Part shown: positions 14,607 to 21,826 of the stretch, one piece after another | Layout: every line of letters starts with the position of its first letter | Numbering within the stretch: position 1 is the first letter of the stretch | Translations under genes and position numbers: made by a program | NCBI GenBank assembly: GCA_051873875.1 | Contig: JBJEFI010000004.1 | Location: 1 to 22,145, forward strand | DNA: 22,145 bases | Reading direction: 5' to 3' | DNA from: JBJEFI01 sp051873875 | GTDB lineage: Bacteria; Bacillota; Bacilli; Bacillales; Bacillaceae_G | Notes under the pieces: generated by a model | The model's database searches: none | The model's input: the letters and a program-made list of their open reading frames with translations, nothing else | What the model was told of the DNA's origin: nothing

Positions 14607-15104
14607 ATGGATCAAAACAAAGGAAATGCAGTAGAAAAACGCGCATTACAGCTATTAGAAGAACGAGGAGTTACAGTAGGGGACATTGCGAAATTAGTTT
14701 ACCACCTGCAAGAAAAATACCACGAAAATTTATCTATGCAAGAATGTGAATATAACGTTGTTCGTGTACTTGCTAAGCGAGAAGTACAAAATGCCATCAT
14801 TACTGGTATTGAATTAGATATACTTGCAGAGAAAGAATTAATCTCAGAACCACTTCTTACAATGTTAAAAGAAGACGAAGGATTATACGGAATTGACGAA
14901 GTTGTTGCCTTATCGATTGTAAACGTCTATGGTTCAATAGGGTTTACAAACTTCGGTTATATTGATAAACAAAAACCAGGCATTTTAGAAAAATTAAACA
15001 CAAAAGTACCTGGTGTTTGTAATACATTTTTAGATGATATTGTTGGAGCAATTGCTGCGGCCGCTTCAAGCCGTTTAGCACACCGCGCTGCTCATGTAGA
15101 ATAA
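14607..15104 (+). CDS. yutG: PgpA-family phosphatidylglycerophosphatase-like protein (YutG)
   Basis: 165 aa, the same length as B. subtilis YutG. The Gram-positive PgpA-like domain is complete: LEERGVTVGDIAKLVYHLQEKYH near the N-terminus, the acidic YGIDEVVALSIVNVYGSIGFTNFGY block (about residues 91-116) and the C-terminal FLDDIVGAIAAAASSRLAHRA (about 140-161). PgpA-type enzymes remove the phosphate from phosphatidylglycerophosphate in phospholipid synthesis; the Bacillus form lacks the long membrane segments of the E. coli enzyme, and its activity is presumed from the family. AGGTGAG precedes the ATG. It is divergent from yutH. A dispersed repeat begins inside its stop codon (15102-15104), so the TAA itself is part of the repeat edge. 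Confidence 0.88.
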   Translation: MDQNKGNAVEKRALQLLEERGVTVGDIAKLVYHLQEKYHENLSMQECEYNVVRVLAKREVQNAIITGIELDILAEKELISEPLLTMLKEDEGLYGIDEVVALSIVNVYGSIGFTNFGYIDKQKPGILEKLNTKVPGVCNTFLDDIVGAIAAAASSRLAHRAAHVE

Positions 15105-15240
15105 AGTGAAACTTCCATCATTAGGATTTTTCTTTTCTCTCCCACTGATGGTTAGTTGAACCAATCGGGTTCATACTGCCTCTTTGGTTTCGCTAAGTTT
15201 TGAAAAGCGTGTCTTAGTGGCAGTCAGAACGGGATAAAGT
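15101..15240 (+). repeat. Dispersed structured repeat, copy A (about 140 bp)
   Basis: Starts ATAAAGTGAAACTTCC and ends GAACGGGATAAAGT. A CCATCA/TGATGG hairpin is followed by a long imperfect stem, GTTC..ACTGCC with GGCAGT..GAAC. Bases 15144-15167 are identical to 19198-19221, and 15211-15237 match 19224-19250 with three mismatches. Copy A has about 45 extra bases in the middle. The similar ATAAAGT at both ends suggests units able to chain in tandem. It looks like the intergenic repeats abundant in the B. cereus group; I cannot assign a family number. Confidence 0.75.
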
Positions 15241-15243
15241 AAG

Positions 15244-15274
15244 AAAGGAGCGTAAAAAAATTTACGCTCCTTTT
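15244..15274. terminator. Bidirectional terminator between yutG and the lipoprotein gene
   Basis: 13-bp perfect stem (15244-15256 with 15261-15273), AAAA loop, A before and T after on each strand. Confidence 0.88.
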
Positions 15275-15275
15275 C

Positions 15276-15701
15276 TTATTTTTGTTTAGTTAATGTATCG
15301 CCTGTAATAATTTCAAACAGTATCGCTGATTGTTCTTTTGTTAATTGAGCGTACTGATTTTCATCTTGAATTATTTGTAATTTATCTTTAGTTGGACTAA
15401 CCCACACCCTATATAATACCGATTTCACTGCAGTGTCTTGATTTTTAACTTGGAAAGTAAATTGATAGTCAGGAGGATGAGATATACTTATATTAGCAGT
15501 TTCCCAATCAATTTCGTTAAGTAACTCTTTTGCTTTTTGGATTTTCTTGTCATTTTTAATTTTTCGAAAATCTTCAAATTGATTATTAGCCTCACTAAAT
15601 TTTTTAACCTCAATTCGTTGTTTTTCGTTTCCGCTTCCAATTGAACAACCTGTTACTAAGATTAAAAAAATCGCAACAAGAGCAAGTAATATTTTTTGCA
15701 A
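15276..15701 (-). CDS. Small lipoprotein of unknown function
   Basis: About 141 aa. A short signal peptide (MQKILLALVAIFLILVTGC) ends in a lipobox, LVTGC, whose cysteine would be lipidated and anchor the protein on the outer face of the membrane. The mature part is polar: a lysine-rich first third, KAKELLNEIDWETANISIS, then a beta-like segment (YQFTFQVKNQDTAVKSVLYRVWVSPTKDKLQII), ending in EQSAILFEIITGDTL. I do not recognise a family; the arrangement recalls small YhfM-like or DUF-type Bacillus lipoproteins. The frame contains no suitable ATG. TTG at 15699-15701 is chosen because AAGGAG lies eight bases upstream and the signal peptide then has a normal length; the frame extends to a TTG at 15737 without an SD. 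Confidence 0.7.
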   Translation of the reverse strand: MQKILLALVAIFLILVTGCSIGSGNEKQRIEVKKFSEANNQFEDFRKIKNDKKIQKAKELLNEIDWETANISISHPPDYQFTFQVKNQDTAVKSVLYRVWVSPTKDKLQIIQDENQYAQLTKEQSAILFEIITGDTLTKQK

Positions 15702-15803
15702 CTTCAACGCTCCTTCTACCGTTTTACTTCTTCTCAAAAGACTGCTTTCTCAAATAATAAAAAATCATAACTAACGAATACTCATCTTCAGCTAGTTTTA
15801 TCT

Positions 15804-16178
15804 TTATAATCTTCTTTTTCCTAACCTTTTATCAAGAAGAGAAATAGCCGTATAAATTGGATTATTAGATAAAAGTATCTCTTCAAAGGGTGTATTAATA
15901 TAATTACCAATATTCCTCGTAATATGACTTGTTTCATGTATGCCTAGTTTTATGATTTCTTCTACTTCTTTTGTTTCTATTTGTAAACGATAAAAATCTT
16001 CATGATATCCAAGGCTAATTGCATGGGTTGTAAGTAATTCAGAGTCTATCTTCTTTCCATCTAATGTGATCCATGCTTCTCCATAATCGTCAGAAGCATC
16101 GCGATAACTTGTACAGTGAACATCAATTCTTTTCCTTAATTTAGGCCTTATAAGTTCCTACCTTAATTTTGACCACAT
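15804..16178 (-). pseudogene. Pseudogene of a MWSKL-starting (SF0329-like) protein, early stop
   Basis: The frame starts ATG TGG TCA AAA TTA AGG (MWSKLR) at 16178 and meets TAG at 16158-16160. It then continues open for about 117 codons to TAA at 15804-15806: ELIRPKLRKRIDVHCTSYRD, GEAWITLDGKKID, and a C-terminus SLLDKRLGKRRL. The MWSKL start, the RIDxHxTxYR segment, WITLDGKKI and the RLGKRR end are what I recall for proteins named SF0329 family, whose function is unknown. The total of 125 codons looks shorter than the family as I remember it, so an internal deletion is possible. It begins 26 bases after the VOC gene stop, with GGAG upstream separated from the ATG by a 6-bp hairpin (ATATGG/CCATAT). 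One point mutation or sequencing error would explain the TAG. Confidence 0.65.
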
Positions 16179-16204
16179 CAATATGGGATATTCCATATCT
16201 CCTT

Positions 16205-16573
16205 TTATTTAAACTCCAAAAACTCAATTCGATTTCCAAAAGGATCATCAACAAAAAATCTTATCCGTCCAGCAATAGGAGCATCTTCTTTTACTTCAAT
16301 CTTTAAGGTGTTTAATTTTTCTCTCAGTTGTTCAAGATTGCTTACCGTAAAACCAGGATGAGCTTTTTTGGCTGGTACAAAGTTTTCTTGGACGCCAATA
16401 TGTACTTCTTGATTGCCGCATTGAAACCAACAACCACCTCGACCTTGTAAATCAGTCGGTTTCTCAATTTCTTTCATTCCTAAAACTTCTCCATAAAAAT
16501 ACCTTGCTTCTACCTCGCATCCTTTTGGTGCAGCAAGTTGTACATGGTCAATACCTACAAATTGAAAACTCAT
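16205..16573 (-). CDS. VOC-superfamily (glyoxalase/dioxygenase-fold) protein
   Basis: 122 aa, one vicinal-oxygen-chelate domain of two beta-alpha-beta-beta-beta modules. Probable metal ligands are visible: His10 in GIDHVQLAAP, His58 in QEVHIGV and Glu117 in NRIEFLEF, the last after DPFGNRIE, the usual VOC C-terminal motif. YFYGEVLGM (about 26-34) and FVDDPFGN are diagnostic. Members include glyoxalase I, fosfomycin-resistance enzymes and ring-cleaving dioxygenases, and nothing here distinguishes among them, so no substrate is assigned. ATG at 16571-16573 has AAGGGGAG seven bases upstream; a TTG one codon before is not needed. The pseudogene at 15804-16178 follows it in the same direction and would have been its operon partner. 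Confidence 0.85.
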   Translation of the reverse strand: MSFQFVGIDHVQLAAPKGCEVEARYFYGEVLGMKEIEKPTDLQGRGGCWFQCGNQEVHIGVQENFVPAKKAHPGFTVSNLEQLREKLNTLKIEVKEDAPIAGRIRFFVDDPFGNRIEFLEFK

Positions 16574-16634
16574 CAAACCACTCCCCTTTTTCTCTTCAAA
16601 CTACATTATACAGAATATTCAATTAACTAAAAAT

Positions 16635-16657
16635 AAAAAACTCCCACTTATGGGAGC
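16635..16657 (-). terminator. Terminator of the yutE-yutF unit
   Basis: Minus strand: GCTCCCA-TAAG-TGGGAG(TT) followed by TTTTTATTTTT, ten bases past the yutF stop. Confidence 0.85.
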
Positions 16658-16666
16658 TCTACATCA

Positions 16667-17434
16667 TTATTTTTCTATCCATTCACGTAAATGATTTACG
16701 ATATGTGTTGGTTGTTGCTCATAACTTTCTAAATGATGTGATTGTGTCACACCTGTATATACTAATAATGTGTCGATACCAGCATTCATTCCAGCCATAA
16801 TATCTGTATCATAGTTATCGCCAACCATTAATGTTTCTTCTTTTGTTGTACCAAGCACTTTTAATGCTTGTTCCATAATGATTTCTTCTGGCTTGCCAAT
16901 AAAGATTGGTTTCACGCCTGTCGATACAGCAATAACAGATGTTAGCGAACCGTTTCCAGGAAGTAAACCGCGCTCTGTTGGAATGGCAATATCACCATTT
17001 GTTGAAATAAATGTTGCACCTTTACGAACCGCTAAACATGCTTTTGTTAGCTTTTCATACGTAATATCGCGGTCAAGACCGATAACAACATAATCAGGGT
17101 TTTCATCGTCAAATTCAAAGCCACGCTCTACTAACGCAGAATGAAGTCCTTCTTCCCCAATCATATATACTTTTGCATCTGGCTTTTCATCATAAATATA
17201 ATTTGCTGTTGCCATCCCTGTTGTAAAAACTGTTTCAGGGGTTGCAAGAATATCAAAACTAATTAGCTTGTCTGCTACTTGGTCTGGCTTACGAGATGAA
17301 TTATTCGTCACGAATAAATATGGAATATTTTTTTCTGCTAACGCTTTAATAAAATCGCTCGCTTCTTCAATTTGTTCCTCACCACGATACATTGTGCCAT
17401 CTAAATCAATTAAATAACCTTTATATTTGTTCAC
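16667..17434 (-). CDS. yutF: HAD-superfamily IIA phosphatase, NagD-like (YutF)
   Basis: 255 aa, close to YutF of B. subtilis (256 aa). HAD motif I is GYLIDLDGTMYRG with nucleophile Asp10 and acid Asp12; motif II is FVTNNSSR (about 43-50); the motif III lysine is in FIGKPEEIIM (about 178-187); motif IV is LMVGDNYDTDIMAGMNAG (about 201-218). The long cap between motifs II and III, with STNGDIAIPTERGLLPGNGS, marks subclass IIA (NagD, p-nitrophenyl phosphatase). These enzymes dephosphorylate small sugar phosphates or nucleotides with low specificity; the natural substrate is unknown. I chose GTG at 17432-17434: GAGAGG lies nine bases upstream. The in-frame ATG at 17443 directly abuts that SD and cannot be used efficiently. 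It follows yutE by 23 bases. Confidence 0.9.
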   Translation of the reverse strand: MNKYKGYLIDLDGTMYRGEEQIEEASDFIKALAEKNIPYLFVTNNSSRKPDQVADKLISFDILATPETVFTTGMATANYIYDEKPDAKVYMIGEEGLHSALVERGFEFDDENPDYVVIGLDRDITYEKLTKACLAVRKGATFISTNGDIAIPTERGLLPGNGSLTSVIAVSTGVKPIFIGKPEEIIMEQALKVLGTTKEETLMVGDNYDTDIMAGMNAGIDTLLVYTGVTQSHHLESYEQQPTHIVNHLREWIEK

Positions 17435-17457
17435 CGTTGTCATCCTCTCGTTGATGC

Positions 17458-17895
17458 TTAAGGCATGAACGCAGAAATAGGACCTAATTCATTTTCTAAG
17501 TACGTACGAACTGACGATGGAAAAGCCGCAATAGCTTCATCGTTTTCTCTAAATATAGCTAAGCATTTTTTCGTATCACATGTTGCATACTGTTGAATAA
17601 GTTCCTTACGCAATCCAATTACCTGTTTTACATTTTCTCCAACCTTGTTTGATAGTACCCTCTCATCTACTAAAATGTCAATAATATCTTCATAGCTACC
17701 TGGATCACGCATAATAAATCCATCAATAATGCTATTTCCTACATCTAATATCCCCTCAATAATCGTACTTGCGCATCGCTCAAATGCCAATGTTTCTACT
17801 TCATTCATCGACTCGTTAAATCCTTTATAAATCCCCATCACTTTTTCCATATACTGTAATGTTTTTTCGATTTCATTTCGATTAATAAAATACAC
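17458..17895 (-). CDS. yutE: YutE, HepT-like DUF86 protein
   Basis: 145 aa, all-helical DUF86 domain: IEKTLQYMEKVMGIYKGF, then GILDVGNSIIDGFIMRDPGSYEDIIDIL (about 48-75), the most conserved block of the Bacillus YutE family. DUF86 includes the HepT RNase toxins, which require an R-x4-6-H-x-Y motif. Here the matching place reads GLRKELIQQYATC, with glutamine where the catalytic histidine is expected. No MntA-type antitoxin is adjacent, so a toxin role is unlikely and the function is unknown. ATG at 17893-17895 has GAGGGAC about seven bases upstream. It is the first gene of a two-gene unit with yutF, an arrangement conserved in B. subtilis. Confidence 0.88.
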   Translation of the reverse strand: MYFINRNEIEKTLQYMEKVMGIYKGFNESMNEVETLAFERCASTIIEGILDVGNSIIDGFIMRDPGSYEDIIDILVDERVLSNKVGENVKQVIGLRKELIQQYATCDTKKCLAIFRENDEAIAAFPSSVRTYLENELGPISAFMP

Positions 17896-18119
17896 AGTCC
17901 CTCATCTCCCTTTTCTATGTTCCACTATTATTTTACAATATATTCTGCCATTTGCGCTATGATTGCTATAACTAAAAAAATGTTGTTTTATGTTCTATAT
18001 TTCCATCTATTCCAACATATTAGTATGACGTATTCGAAAAATCGACACATAAAAGTTTTCCCTTTTGTTATTTATTTGTTATATTAGTTAACAGACATGA
18101 TTGTATTGGAGGAATTATT

Positions 18120-19088
18120 ATGGATCGCGAATTAGCTATGGAAATCGTTCGAGTGACAGAAGCTGCTGCACTTGCTTCCTCACAATGGACAGGACGTGGA
18201 AAGAAAAATGAGGCTGATGGTGCCGCTACAACTGCAATGCGCCAAATGCTAGACTCTATTAATATGAACGGAACAGTTGTAATTGGTGAAGGAGAACTTG
18301 ACGAAGCACCAATGTTATATATCGGTGAAAAATTAGGAAATGGAAATGGACCAGAAGTGGATATTGCTGTTGATCCACTTGAGGGAACAACAATCGTTGC
18401 AAAAGGACACGCCAATGCAATGACAGTTATTGCCATTGCTGACAAAGGCCATTTCCTTCATGCACCAGATATGTATATGGAAAAAATCGCAGTCGGAAAA
18501 GAAGCTGCGGGCTTAATTAATATTGATGATCCAATTGAAAAGACAATTGAAATCGTTGCAAAAGCAAACAACAAGCGCATTCAAGATTGTACGGTTATTA
18601 TTCAAGAACGTCCACGTCACGATGAATTAGTAGAACGTATTCGTGCATGTGGCGCACGTGTTACTTTCTTTGGTGATGGGGATGTTAGTGCCATCATCGC
18701 AACGGCATTACCACAAACGGGTATCGATTTATTCGTTGGTATTGGTGGAGCACCAGAAGGCGTTATTTCAGCTGCTGCTATTAAATGTTTAGGTGGCGAT
18801 ATGCAAGCACGATTAGTTCCTCAAAACAAAGAAGAAGAAGAGCGTTGTCGTCAAATGGGATTAGAAAATCCAACACAAGTATTAAAATTAGAAGATTTAT
18901 GCTCTGGTGAAGATGCAGTATTTGCTGCTACAGGCGTAACATCAGGAGAATTATTACAAGGTGTTACATTCTTAGGTGGAGACGTAGCGGAAACACATTC
19001 AATCGTTATGCGTGGAAAAACAAAGACAGTTCGTTTTATCCGTGCATTACACCACATGGATAACAAACCACATTTACGTGAACAATAA
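18120..19088 (+). CDS. glpX: Fructose-1,6-bisphosphatase, class II
   Basis: 322 aa. It hydrolyses fructose 1,6-bisphosphate to fructose 6-phosphate for gluconeogenesis. The class II (GlpX) metal ligands all fall in register: Asp33 in EADGAATTAM, Glu57 in IGEGELDEAPM, Asp85 and Glu88 in AVDPLEGTTI. Further conserved blocks are MTVIAIADKGHFLHAPDMYM, IQERPRHDELVERIRACGARV, IGGAPEGVISAAAIKCLGGDMQ and TGVTSGELLQGV; the C-terminus VMRGKTKTVRFI is complete. TGGAGGA is seven bases before the ATG. A possible promoter, TCGACA with an 18-base spacer and TGTTAT, lies about 60-90 bases upstream (uncertain). It is followed by its own terminator and a dispersed repeat. Bacillus also has an unrelated class III enzyme elsewhere. 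Confidence 0.95.
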   Translation: MDRELAMEIVRVTEAAALASSQWTGRGKKNEADGAATTAMRQMLDSINMNGTVVIGEGELDEAPMLYIGEKLGNGNGPEVDIAVDPLEGTTIVAKGHANAMTVIAIADKGHFLHAPDMYMEKIAVGKEAAGLINIDDPIEKTIEIVAKANNKRIQDCTVIIQERPRHDELVERIRACGARVTFFGDGDVSAIIATALPQTGIDLFVGIGGAPEGVISAAAIKCLGGDMQARLVPQNKEEEERCRQMGLENPTQVLKLEDLCSGEDAVFAATGVTSGELLQGVTFLGGDVAETHSIVMRGKTKTVRFIRALHHMDNKPHLREQ

Positions 19089-19094
19089 TTTTTT

Positions 19095-19127
19095 AAGGTA
19101 TCTCTGTTTTAGAGATACCTTTTTTGT
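19095..19127 (+). terminator. Terminator of glpX
   Basis: AAGGTATCTCT pairs with AGAGATACCTT around GTTTT and is followed by TTTTT; immediately after the glpX stop. Confidence 0.88.
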
Positions 19128-19168
19128 AGTTACTATATTACTAGCGTCTTTCTAGCAAAATACAGTAC

Positions 19169-19254
19169 AATAAAGTGACACTTCCATTAGTAGGAATACT
19201 GATGGTTAGTTGAACCAATCGAGGTCTTAGTGCCAGTTCGAACGGGATAACGTA
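19169..19254 (+). repeat. Dispersed structured repeat, copy B (about 86 bp)
   Basis: Shares both ends and the central block with copy A (15101-15240). The first hairpin, CCATTAGT with ACTGATGG (one T-G pair), shows a changed left arm with pairing retained. It lies between the glpX terminator and the ribosome binding site of the DUF3055 gene, so it would be in that gene's 5' leader if the promoter is upstream. Confidence 0.7.
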
Positions 19255-19277
19255 CATAATCAAAAGGGGGAGAAACG

Positions 19278-19544
19278 ATGGAAGAACAATTCTTTTTATA
19301 CGATGACACGGTCATGACTAAAACAAGATTCGTTAGCTTTATGGGAGAAAGCCAACGATATGATTTAGCAATTATTTTTTCAGACCGCTATTACGGAAAA
19401 ATAGTAGTATTAGATATACAAAAAAATCGCTTTGCTATTATTGGCCACGATGATTTAGAAGAGCCAGGCTATATTGCATATGCCTTTGATTTAAATGAAC
19501 AGGAAGAAGAAGAATTAAAACACTTTCTTCAGCAACTAGTTTAA
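19278..19544 (+). CDS. DUF3055-family small protein (SAV0927-like)
   Basis: 88 aa. It starts with FFLYDDTVMTKTRFVSFMG, followed by RYDLAIIFSDRYYGKIVVLDIQKNRFAIIGHDDLEEPGYIAYAF and an acidic helical C-terminus (LNEQEEEELKHFLQQLV). This pattern matches the DUF3055 family of Bacillales, found also in Staphylococcus; no function is known to me. Likely cytoplasmic, acidic, no cysteine. AAGGGGGAG lies five bases before the ATG. It follows glpX in the same direction but is separated by a strong terminator and a repeat, and is therefore probably an independent transcript. A 15-bp bidirectional terminator follows. Confidence 0.82.
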   Translation: MEEQFFLYDDTVMTKTRFVSFMGESQRYDLAIIFSDRYYGKIVVLDIQKNRFAIIGHDDLEEPGYIAYAFDLNEQEEEELKHFLQQLV

Positions 19545-19573
19545 TATTAAAAAATATATGATTCAAGCCTCTT

Positions 19574-19609
19574 AAAAAGACGATATCAACTAACTGATAT
19601 CGTCTTTTT
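19574..19609. terminator. Bidirectional terminator between the DUF3055 and transglutaminase genes
   Basis: 15-bp perfect stem (19574-19588 with 19595-19609), 6-base loop, A5 and T5 at the ends; convergent genes flank it. Confidence 0.92.
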
Positions 19610-19633
19610 GCCTATTTTAAAATTAACTTAACC

Positions 19634-21826
19634 TTATCTCATCGTTTTCTTCATTATTTTTTGCCATAATGGTTTTGCTTGTTTCCAACTATTAATAGAA
19701 TCTTTTTCACCATATATATATTGTTCGTAGTAGTCAGTAAGCTCACTCATCTCTCTCGTGCCATACATCAAGTCTACTTCTTTGGCAAATTCCCGTAAAG
19801 TCACTTCTTTTTGTCTATTAAAACCACAACGCTTTAATTGCTTTAATAAAACTTCATAGGCTTTTTCTAGGGTAGCGTCTGTTGGGACTCTTCTAAAATA
19901 AATGAGCCATAGGAATGGTATCCATTTTCTTCGTAACAAAAAGCTAACCATAATAACGGCTAACACAAGCAGGATAATTGGCCACGGTACGTAAGAATTT
20001 ACTTGTTTTTTAGCAGTAGATTGTTGCTCAAATAAGTCCTCTTCTTGTTGTCTATTTTGTTGATTGCTAGTTGGACGGTCTTGTTCATTTGGTTCTACTT
20101 GAGTTGGTGTTTCTGTCGGTGTTGTAGTTGTTTGTGTCGTGTCTGGATTTGTTTCAAATCGGGCAGCATTCGCAAAGCCTTTTGTTGGCTCAAATGGAAC
20201 CCATCCTACACCCTGAAAGTACACTTCCACCCAAGCATGGGCATTATTATTCGTAATTTGATAAGTTGTCTTTCCATCTTTCATCCCCATTACTTCCCCA
20301 GGTGTATAGCCCTTTACCCATCTAGTCGGAATATCAATGGAGCGTAACATAACTGCCATCGCTGTTGAAAAATGAACACAATAGCCACGCTTTGTTTCAA
20401 ATAAAAATTGATCAACAAAATCTTGTGCAACTTCAGGATATGGAATATCTGCATTTGCATACAAAAACTGATTCGTTTGAAAATAGCTTTCTATTGCTTT
20501 TACTTTATCGTATTGATTTGTTTTATCTTGTGTAAGGGAAATAGCTAAATCACGAATTCGCTCAGGTAAATTAGTAGGTAAAACAGTATATGTGTAAAAA
20601 AGATCCATGTCTTCTAGATTATTAGCTGTACGTAGCTGGTCTATATTAAAGACGGGTACTTCATATGTGAATTGATATTTATCCAATTTCGTCGGTTTTC
20701 CCTCTCCATCTACGCTCGTTATTCTCGTTGCGTTTTCCGTATAAACGAAAGAAGCTTCTGAATCCTTTGTTTTAATTTGAGCCTGTATAACTGGATTCGG
20801 ATAAGGGATATACGTATCTCGAATTCTCATTTCAACCATTGCCATCATTGGTGTATTGCCTTTATCCATAAATAAATCTGTTGCTGGAATCGTTGCCCCA
20901 TTTCCAAATGGAATTGTTCCTGCATCAAATCCGTTTTTTACCCATCCACTCCCTGTATATACATCTTTCGTTTCTATTTTCCAATATTGTTTACTATCTG
21001 TTGCTGCTGTGAATACAACAGTGGCATCTCTTTTAAAATCACCACCTAAACGGGAATCATCTTCCCCAAATCCAACCGTTTTGACCACGCCTGAGCCACC
21101 ATGAAACTTATTAGAAAAGGTTTTTAAAAAGGGAACAGGGTCCGCCCATTGAGGCGCAAACTTAGGTGATAAAAAAGCAATTACACTACATGCTATCACA
21201 ATCGTAACTAAGGATATAAACCAGCCCATCGCTTGCTTCATTTCCGCTTGTAAATTATTCTTCTCCATTTTACGCTTAAAACTTAGTAATCCTAATAAGA
21301 CAAATCCCATTACCATTACTCGAATAATCGCCCAGTTTCCATCGTATGGAGAAAATGTATCTAATAATCCAATAAAAAGAATCGTCAAAAACAAAAAGAA
21401 GAAAATACGCTGCTTTCTCATCACAAAGTAATAAATGAAAAATGTTACTAGAGAAAGAAGAAAAAATAACAAGATTGTCTGAACTGTATATGGAATTTCA
21501 AGCACTTTCAACGCCCATACTAGTTCAATACTTTTGGTGATGTCTTGCCCTAATAAAAGAAACCAATTTATATCTAACAATGCTACTTCTTGAAAATAAA
21601 GATAATAAACAGAAAAAAGAATATACAACGTGACAAAACTGATTTTCCAGGCAATTTTTACCCTAAAAAAAGAAAGAACTAATAGTGCACCTGTAAAAAT
21701 AATAAATACCATCATATTATCGATATTTGTAAGTGCTCGTAGCGGTCTTAACCATTCCAATAGCAATAAATAACAAATGGCATAGGCACCTAATTGCAAA
21801 ATACGATTTAATTGAATATTTCTCAT
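19634..21826 (-). CDS. Transglutaminase-like membrane protein (YebA-type, DUF3488/DUF4129)
   Basis: 730 aa. Domains in order: about six to seven membrane segments between residues 10 and 220 (DUF3488-like); an extracytoplasmic region; a transglutaminase-like core with Cys483 in TKRGYCVHFSTAMAVMLRS, His530 in NNNAHAWVEVYF and, in the third triad position, Glu546 in WVPFEPTKGF, where aspartate is more common; a T/Q/P-rich linker (about 560-605) of low complexity; one more membrane segment (about 613-631); and a cytoplasmic DUF4129-like tail ending LTDYYEQYIYGEK. Same plan as B. subtilis YebA, in the MoxR-DUF58-transglutaminase operon; its substrate is unknown, and a wall or secreted protein target is inferred. 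ATG at 21824-21826 has AGGTGA six bases upstream and overlaps the TGA of the preceding gene, so translation is coupled. Confidence 0.88.
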   Translation of the reverse strand: MRNIQLNRILQLGAYAICYLLLLEWLRPLRALTNIDNMMVFIIFTGALLVLSFFRVKIAWKISFVTLYILFSVYYLYFQEVALLDINWFLLLGQDITKSIELVWALKVLEIPYTVQTILLFFLLSLVTFFIYYFVMRKQRIFFFLFLTILFIGLLDTFSPYDGNWAIIRVMVMGFVLLGLLSFKRKMEKNNLQAEMKQAMGWFISLVTIVIACSVIAFLSPKFAPQWADPVPFLKTFSNKFHGGSGVVKTVGFGEDDSRLGGDFKRDATVVFTAATDSKQYWKIETKDVYTGSGWVKNGFDAGTIPFGNGATIPATDLFMDKGNTPMMAMVEMRIRDTYIPYPNPVIQAQIKTKDSEASFVYTENATRITSVDGEGKPTKLDKYQFTYEVPVFNIDQLRTANNLEDMDLFYTYTVLPTNLPERIRDLAISLTQDKTNQYDKVKAIESYFQTNQFLYANADIPYPEVAQDFVDQFLFETKRGYCVHFSTAMAVMLRSIDIPTRWVKGYTPGEVMGMKDGKTTYQITNNNAHAWVEVYFQGVGWVPFEPTKGFANAARFETNPDTTQTTTTPTETPTQVEPNEQDRPTSNQQNRQQEEDLFEQQSTAKKQVNSYVPWPIILLVLAVIMVSFLLRRKWIPFLWLIYFRRVPTDATLEKAYEVLLKQLKRCGFNRQKEVTLREFAKEVDLMYGTREMSELTDYYEQYIYGEKDSINSWKQAKPLWQKIMKKTMR

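Noticed and set aside
17458..17895. A HepT/MntA toxin-antitoxin module
   Set aside because: No nucleotidyltransferase antitoxin next to it and the catalytic histidine is missing.
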